Assembly: GCA_040766985.1 (NCBI GenBank)
Contig: JAXGPL010000033.1
Location: forward strand, 1-12,592
DNA from: JAXGPL01 sp040766985
GTDB lineage: Bacteria > Bacillota > Sulfobacillia > JAUYEG01
Direction of reading: 5' to 3'
DNA length: 12,592 nucleotides
The position numbers and the translations under genes are program-made. Below are positions 8,745 through 12,592 of this stretch, one piece after another; within the stretch, counting starts at the first letter, position 1, and the number at the start of each line of letters is the position of its first letter. The notes beneath the pieces are model-generated. The model was not told where the DNA came from, did no database searches, and was given only the letters and a program-made list of their open reading frames with translations.

Positions 8745-10182
8745 TTGAGACCCGATCCCGTGGCTCTGGATGAGTTGTTGCAGTTGGCACAGGCAAAGGG
8801 TGCGCACTATGCGGACATCCGGCTCACGAATCGCCGGATGGAAGCCCTCGCGCTTCGCAACGGCGACGTCGAGAACGCCGGCAGCACTATGGAGCAGGGC
8901 TTTGGAGTGCGCGCGATGGTTGACGGCGCTTGGGGTTTCGCCGGTACCGCCCGGATGGACCCGGCGGCCTGGCGCGTCGCAGTCGGCGAAGCGGTGGCTA
9001 TCGCCCGGGCCAGCGCCCGGCAGCCCAGGCCTGGAGGCACGGCACTGGCCCCCGAGCCCACGCACGTGGGTTCCTATCATACCTCCGTCCGCCGCGATCC
9101 CTTTGCCGTCAGTTGGGAGGACCGCTCCGAGTTGCTGAGGGACGCCTGCGCGCGGATGAGGCAGGCGCCAGGCGTTCACCTGGCCCAAGCCATGATGTCG
9201 ATGTGGCGCGAGAACAAGCACTTTGTGAGCACCGAAGGCAGCAGGATCGAGCAGGAGATCACCGAGGCAGGAGCGGGTGTCACCGCGCTCGCCCGCGGAT
9301 ACGGCGATGTCCAAAGACGGTCGTTTTCCGACTTCGGCACGGCAGGCTACGAGTTCATCGAGGGGCTCGACCTGCCCGGCAGGGCTGCAACACTGGGCCG
9401 GAGGCCGAGCAATTGCTGACGGCCGCCCCCTGTCCCCGCGGCCCGCAGGATCTGGTCCTCGGCGCGGAGATGGTTGCGCTGCAGATCCACGAATCCTGCG
9501 GCCACCCAATCGAACTCGACCGCGTGCTCGGAAGCGAGGCGACCTTCGCCGGCACGAGCTTTCACCCTCGACCGGCGCGGCTCGTTCCGGTACTGGGTCA
9601 CCGGCCGTGACGTTCACGGCGGATGCGACGATTCCCGGCGCCCTCGGGACTTTCGGTTTCGACGATGAGGGTGTGGAGGCGCAACGCACGGTGGTGATCG
9701 ACCGCGGCGTGTTCGTCAACTACCTGACCTCCAGGGGAAACCGCCCCTCCTTCGGCGAGCGCTCGGGCGGGACGATGCGCGCCGAGAGCGCCCTCAACCT
9801 GCCACTGATCCGCATGACCAACATCAACCTTGAGCCGGGCGAGTGGGAGCCGGAGGAGATCATCCGCGATACTAAATCCGGCGTGTTCCTCGACACGCCG
9901 AAGAGCTGGTCGCTTGACGACAAGCGCGTCAATTTTCACTTTGGCACCGAGATCGGCTACGAAGTTGTCGACGGCTCGCTCAGGAGGATGCTTAAGAACG
10001 GAGCCTACACGGCACTGACGCCGGAATTCTGGGGAGCGTGCGACGCGGTGGCCAACCGCGGTCACTGGCATGTCTGGGGAACTCCCGGCTGCGCCAAGGG
10101 CGAGCCGGTGCAGATCGCCCACGTCGGCCACGGGGCGGCCCCGGCCCGTTTCCGCGGCATAAAGGTAGGTGTCGGCGCGTGA
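8745..10182 (+). pseudogene. tldD: TldD-type metalloprotease subunit, reading frame broken by indels
   Basis: TldD and PmbA/TldE form a heterodimeric zinc protease that cleaves unfolded peptides; in E. coli it matures microcin B17 and degrades CcdA. The conserved blocks are all present but lie in different frames: ADIRLTNRR through EFIEGLDLPGRAATLG in the first frame, then EAEQLL and LQIHESCGHPIELD (the HExxxH zinc motif, 9488-9505), then FTLDRRGSFRY, then GSPAVTFTADAT through WGTPGCAKGEP and AHVGHGAAPARFR. Restoring the frame needs one missing C at 9398-9399, one extra T in 9560-9562, and one extra T near 9594. A compensated pair also sits at 9734-9747. The repaired protein would be 478 residues, normal for the family. 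TTG 8745 is chosen because GGGAGGTGG ends 4 nt upstream. As read, translation stops at 9419 after about 224 residues. The indels may be sequencing errors; if so, this is an intact gene. Confidence 0.85.
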
Positions 10183-11529
10183 TCGGCGAACGCGATTCGC
10201 TGGACCTGCTGCACAGAGTCCTGACCTTCTCGGAGGCGGAGCAGGCCGAGGCCGTGCTGGCGGCTGAGGACCTGAGCGTGACCCGCTGGAACCAGAACTA
10301 CATCCACCAGAATCTTGCGCGCCGGCGCCATACCGTGACCGTGCGCGCGATCGATAGGGGCGCGATGGGCCTCGCAGCTACGGACGACCTCTCCGCCGGC
10401 GCCCTCCGCGAGACATGCGCAAGGGCCCTGGCGTACGCGCGGCTGCAAAGCCTTCGGCAGAGCCGCCGATCCTCGCCTCGCCGGCGGATAAGCCTCAAGA
10501 ACGGGTGCCTTCTGCGTTCCTGGCTGCTACGGCTGGCTTTTCGCCCGAGGCCCGGGCCGACGGCTGCGGGATCGTTATCGGCGAGGCCAGGGCGGCAGGG
10601 CTGGAGTCCGCCGGGACGTTTGCCACGTCCGGTTTCGAGACCGCTGTGGTCAACGGCAACGGCATCGCCGCGTACCACGCCGGCGGCAAGGCGTTCATCC
10701 GTACGATCGTCAACGACGGCGACAACACCGGATATGCGGACCGGCTGGTGGTTGACACGGAGGAGATCGACTACCTCGGCCTGGCACGGAGGCGATCTCC
10801 AAAGCGACTTGCGCAAGGTCGCCGAGGCGCTTGCGCCGGGCAGGTACGACACGGTGTTTGAACCGGTGGCTCTGGCTGACCTGATTCGCTTTCTCGGCAT
10901 GCTTGCGTTCGGCGCCAAAGCAGTCCAGGAGGGCCGCAGTTTCATGGGACCGATGCGCGGGCGGAAGGTGATGGGCGATGAGGTGACGATCTGGGATGAT
11001 GGGTGCGATCCGCGCACCATCGCCGCTCCGTTCGACGCCGAAGGCGTGCCCAAGCGCAAGGTCACGATCATTGATCGCGGCGTGGTCAATGATGTTGTGT
11101 ACGATACCCAGACCGCGGCAAGGGAAGGAAGGCCGTCTACAGGCCATGCCAGCCCCCACGGGCGGTGGATGGCCGGCCCTATGCCCCGCAATATGCTGAT
11201 GGCACCGGGCAAGGCGACCCGCGAGGAGCTCATCCGATCGACCCCAAACGGTGTCCTGGTGACCAGGTTCCACTACACGCACGCCCCGGAGCCGGTGCGC
11301 GTCGTGGCTACGGGCACCACCCGCGACGGCGTATCTGATCCGGGACGGCGAATTGGTGGCGCGGCTCAAGAACCTGCGCTTCACCGAGAGCATGATCGAC
11401 GCTTTCGGACGCGTCGACGGAGTCGCCAACCAAGGGCGTCTGGCCCGCGATTGGTGGAGCACGTTTGAGTCCTACCTGCCTGCTTTACGGATGCGCGAGT
11501 TCACATTTACGGGCGCAACCACGTTCTGA
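10179..11529 (+). pseudogene. pmbA: PmbA/TldE-type partner of TldD, reading frame broken by indels
   Basis: This is the second subunit of the TldD/TldE protease, which lacks the HExxxH motif in this family. GTG 10179 overlaps the TldD stop (GTGA), so the two are translationally coupled and should be made in equal amounts. The conserved path changes frame several times: ERDSLDLLHRVLTFSEAEQ to ARALAYAR, then KPSAEPP to EEIDYLGLA, then EAISKAT, then EALAPGRYDTVFEP to VATGTTRDG, and finally YLIRDGELVARLKNLRFTES to REFTFTGATTF. It needs a missing G near 10441, a missing G near 10788, a missing base near 10822, and a two-base gap (or one extra base) near 11331. The repaired length is about 450 residues, normal for PmbA. 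No in-frame stop occurs inside any block, so decay, if real, is very recent. Confidence 0.82.
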
Positions 11530-11572
11530 TCGGCGTGACGCGCCTCAGTGGCGCTTACGAGGGGGTCTGGCA

Positions 11573-11875
11573 GTGCGCATCACCCAACACCCGATTCTCG
11601 ACTTCCCGCAGCGCCGGGAGGTCAGGTTCACGTTCGAGGGCCGGCAATTGACCGGAAACGAGGGCGAACCCATCGCGGCCGCGCTTCATGCAGCCGGAGT
11701 CAAATTGCTTCGCATCACACCCGGCGACCGGCCACGGGGGCTGTTCTGCGCCATCGGCAACTGCTCAAGCTGCTATGTAGTTGTAGATGGCGTGCCCAAC
11801 GTCCGCTCGTGCATCGAGCCGCTGCGTGATGGCATGGTCATCGAGCGCCAGAAGGGACACGGTGAACTGCGATGA
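11573..11875 (+). CDS. [2Fe-2S] ferredoxin-like subunit of an amine/amino-acid dehydrogenase (HcnA-like)
   Basis: A 100-residue electron-transfer subunit. C59, C64, C67 and C80 (FCAIGNCSSC, then VPNVRSC) form the C-x4-C-x2-C-x12-C ligand set of a plant-type [2Fe-2S] cluster. The N-terminal part (VRFTFEGRQLTGNEGEPIAAALHAAGV) is the small beta-grasp lead-in seen in HcnA and in the N-terminus of the sarcosine oxidase alpha subunit. GTG 11573 follows GAGGGGG by 7 nt; an upstream frame from 11465 lies inside the end of pmbA and is not used. It overlaps the next gene by ATGA (11872-11875). Relatives work with an FAD/NAD subunit and a flavin dehydrogenase that oxidises glycine, sarcosine, proline or opines. 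The actual substrate cannot be read here. Confidence 0.85.
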   Translation: MRITQHPILDFPQRREVRFTFEGRQLTGNEGEPIAAALHAAGVKLLRITPGDRPRGLFCAIGNCSSCYVVVDGVPNVRSCIEPLRDGMVIERQKGHGELR

Positions 11876-12592
11876 CCCGCACAGAGATCGCAATCGTCGG
11901 CGGTGGCCCGGCGGGCCTGTGCGCGGCGCTGGCTGCGGCCGGGCAAGGCCACGAGGTTCTGATCGTCGACCGGCAGCCGGTGCTCGGCGGGCAACTCATC
12001 AAACAGACCCACCGTTTTTTCGGAAGCCGTGCCCAGCGGGCAGGCAGGCGAGGGATCGACATCGGGGGGGACCTTGCGGCCCGCGTCCAGGCAAGTCCGC
12101 AGATCGAGACCTGGCAGGATTCGACTGCGATAGGCTACTACAGCGAGGACGGCGCCCTGCTGGTTGAGCGCCGCACGGGGCTGCGGGTCGTCGCGCCGCA
12201 GCGGGTAATCCTCGCCACGGGCGCGGCAGAGCGCGCGCTTGCGTTTGCCAATAACGATCTCCCGGGCGTCTACGGCGCCGGCGCGGTCCAGACGTTAATG
12301 AACGTCCACGGCGTGCTCCCGGGTCGTCGCGCGGTCATGGTCGGCGCCGGCAACATCGGCCTGATCGTCGGCTACCAGTTGTTGCAGGCGGGGGTGGAGG
12401 TCGCCGCCGTCCTCGAGGCGGCACCGCGCGTCGGCGGGTATTGGGTGCATGCCGCCAAGCTCGCGCGGGCGGGCGTACCGGTCTACACATCGTGTTCGGT
12501 ATCGGAGGCAACGGGCAGGGCCGAACTCAACGGCGTCCGCGCGGTCCACCTCGACTCCGGTTGGCGCCCGGTGCCCGGCACCGAGTTTGAGA
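11872..12592 (+). CDS. FAD/NAD(P)-dependent oxidoreductase (HcnB / sarcosine-oxidase-alpha-like), C-terminus outside window
   Basis: The frame is open from ATG 11872 to the right edge (240 residues visible). An N-terminal FAD-binding fold shows IVGGGPAGL (residues 8-16) followed by VDRQPVLGGQLIKQTH. ILATGAAERALAF is the flavin-domain ATG motif, and MVGAGNIGLIVGYQLL (G158-G163) is the second GxGxxG for a pyridine nucleotide. It overlaps the [2Fe-2S] gene by four bases. The GGQLIKQTH-(x)-FFGS block is like proteins annotated as sarcosine oxidase alpha or HcnB relatives in Firmicutes. It probably moves electrons between the cluster, FAD and the substrate dehydrogenase. The third subunit is expected downstream but is not in view. 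Confidence 0.85.
   Translation, partial: MTRTEIAIVGGGPAGLCAALAAAGQGHEVLIVDRQPVLGGQLIKQTHRFFGSRAQRAGRRGIDIGGDLAARVQASPQIETWQDSTAIGYYSEDGALLVERRTGLRVVAPQRVILATGAAERALAFANNDLPGVYGAGAVQTLMNVHGVLPGRRAVMVGAGNIGLIVGYQLLQAGVEVAAVLEAAPRVGGYWVHAAKLARAGVPVYTSCSVSEATGRAELNGVRAVHLDSGWRPVPGTEFE

Noticed and set aside
8515..8796. Minus-strand 93-codon frame across the spore protein/tldD gap
   Set aside because: It runs into the tldD coding start, has no recognisable domain or good ribosome site, and would occupy the promoter region.
10719..10861. Single-shift model for the middle of pmbA (frame 2 directly to frame 0)
   Set aside because: Two one-base deletions, near 10788 and 10822, recover the family-like EAISKAT segment between them, so I prefer two events, but a single two-base event is not excluded.

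Overview
The window is GC-rich DNA that reads like a high-GC, spore-forming member of the Bacillota. The evidence is an alpha/beta-type small acid-soluble spore protein, a DinG helicase with an N-terminal exonuclease domain as in Gram-positive bacteria, a YkuD/LysM cell-wall repertoire, strong GGAGGTGA-type Shine-Dalgarno sites, and frequent GTG and TTG starts. I cannot name the genus from sequence alone.

Layout. (1) 1-626, minus strand: an N-terminal piece of a membrane-anchored L,D-transpeptidase running off the left edge. (2) 776-6382, plus strand: a tightly packed operon of a membrane-anchored YpmS-like protein, a 990-residue DnaQ-exonuclease/DinG-helicase, and one open frame joining a complete SurE nucleotidase to a complete histone-deacetylase-fold amidohydrolase. 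The genes overlap or nearly touch (17 nt overlap at dinG; the SurE start lies 14 nt past, or overlaps, the dinG stop). (3) 6458-8172, plus strand: a small TIGR04086-like membrane protein, then (2 nt later) a secreted protein with a peptidoglycan-binding domain, a LysM and a NodB-like domain that has lost its metal ligands. A sigma-E-like promoter may precede this pair, and an 11-bp GC-rich hairpin follows it. (4) 8217-8450, minus strand: the spore protein, converging on that hairpin. (5) 8745-11529, plus strand: a tldD-pmbA (tldD-tldE) metalloprotease pair linked by a GTGA overlap. Both are interrupted by several single-base indels although the codon-level signal is well conserved. (6) 11573 to the right edge: a 100-residue [2Fe-2S] protein overlapping (ATGA) an FAD/NAD oxidoreductase, the HcnA/HcnB or sarcosine/opine-oxidase-like architecture; the partner dehydrogenase is presumably beyond the window.

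The main items for a second look are the SurE-deacetylase fusion, the indel cluster in tldD/pmbA (assembly error versus fresh pseudogenes), the NodB pseudo-enzyme, and a DinG that combines an intact exonuclease with an intact Fe-S cysteine set. No RNA genes, insertion sequences, CRISPR arrays or origins were seen.
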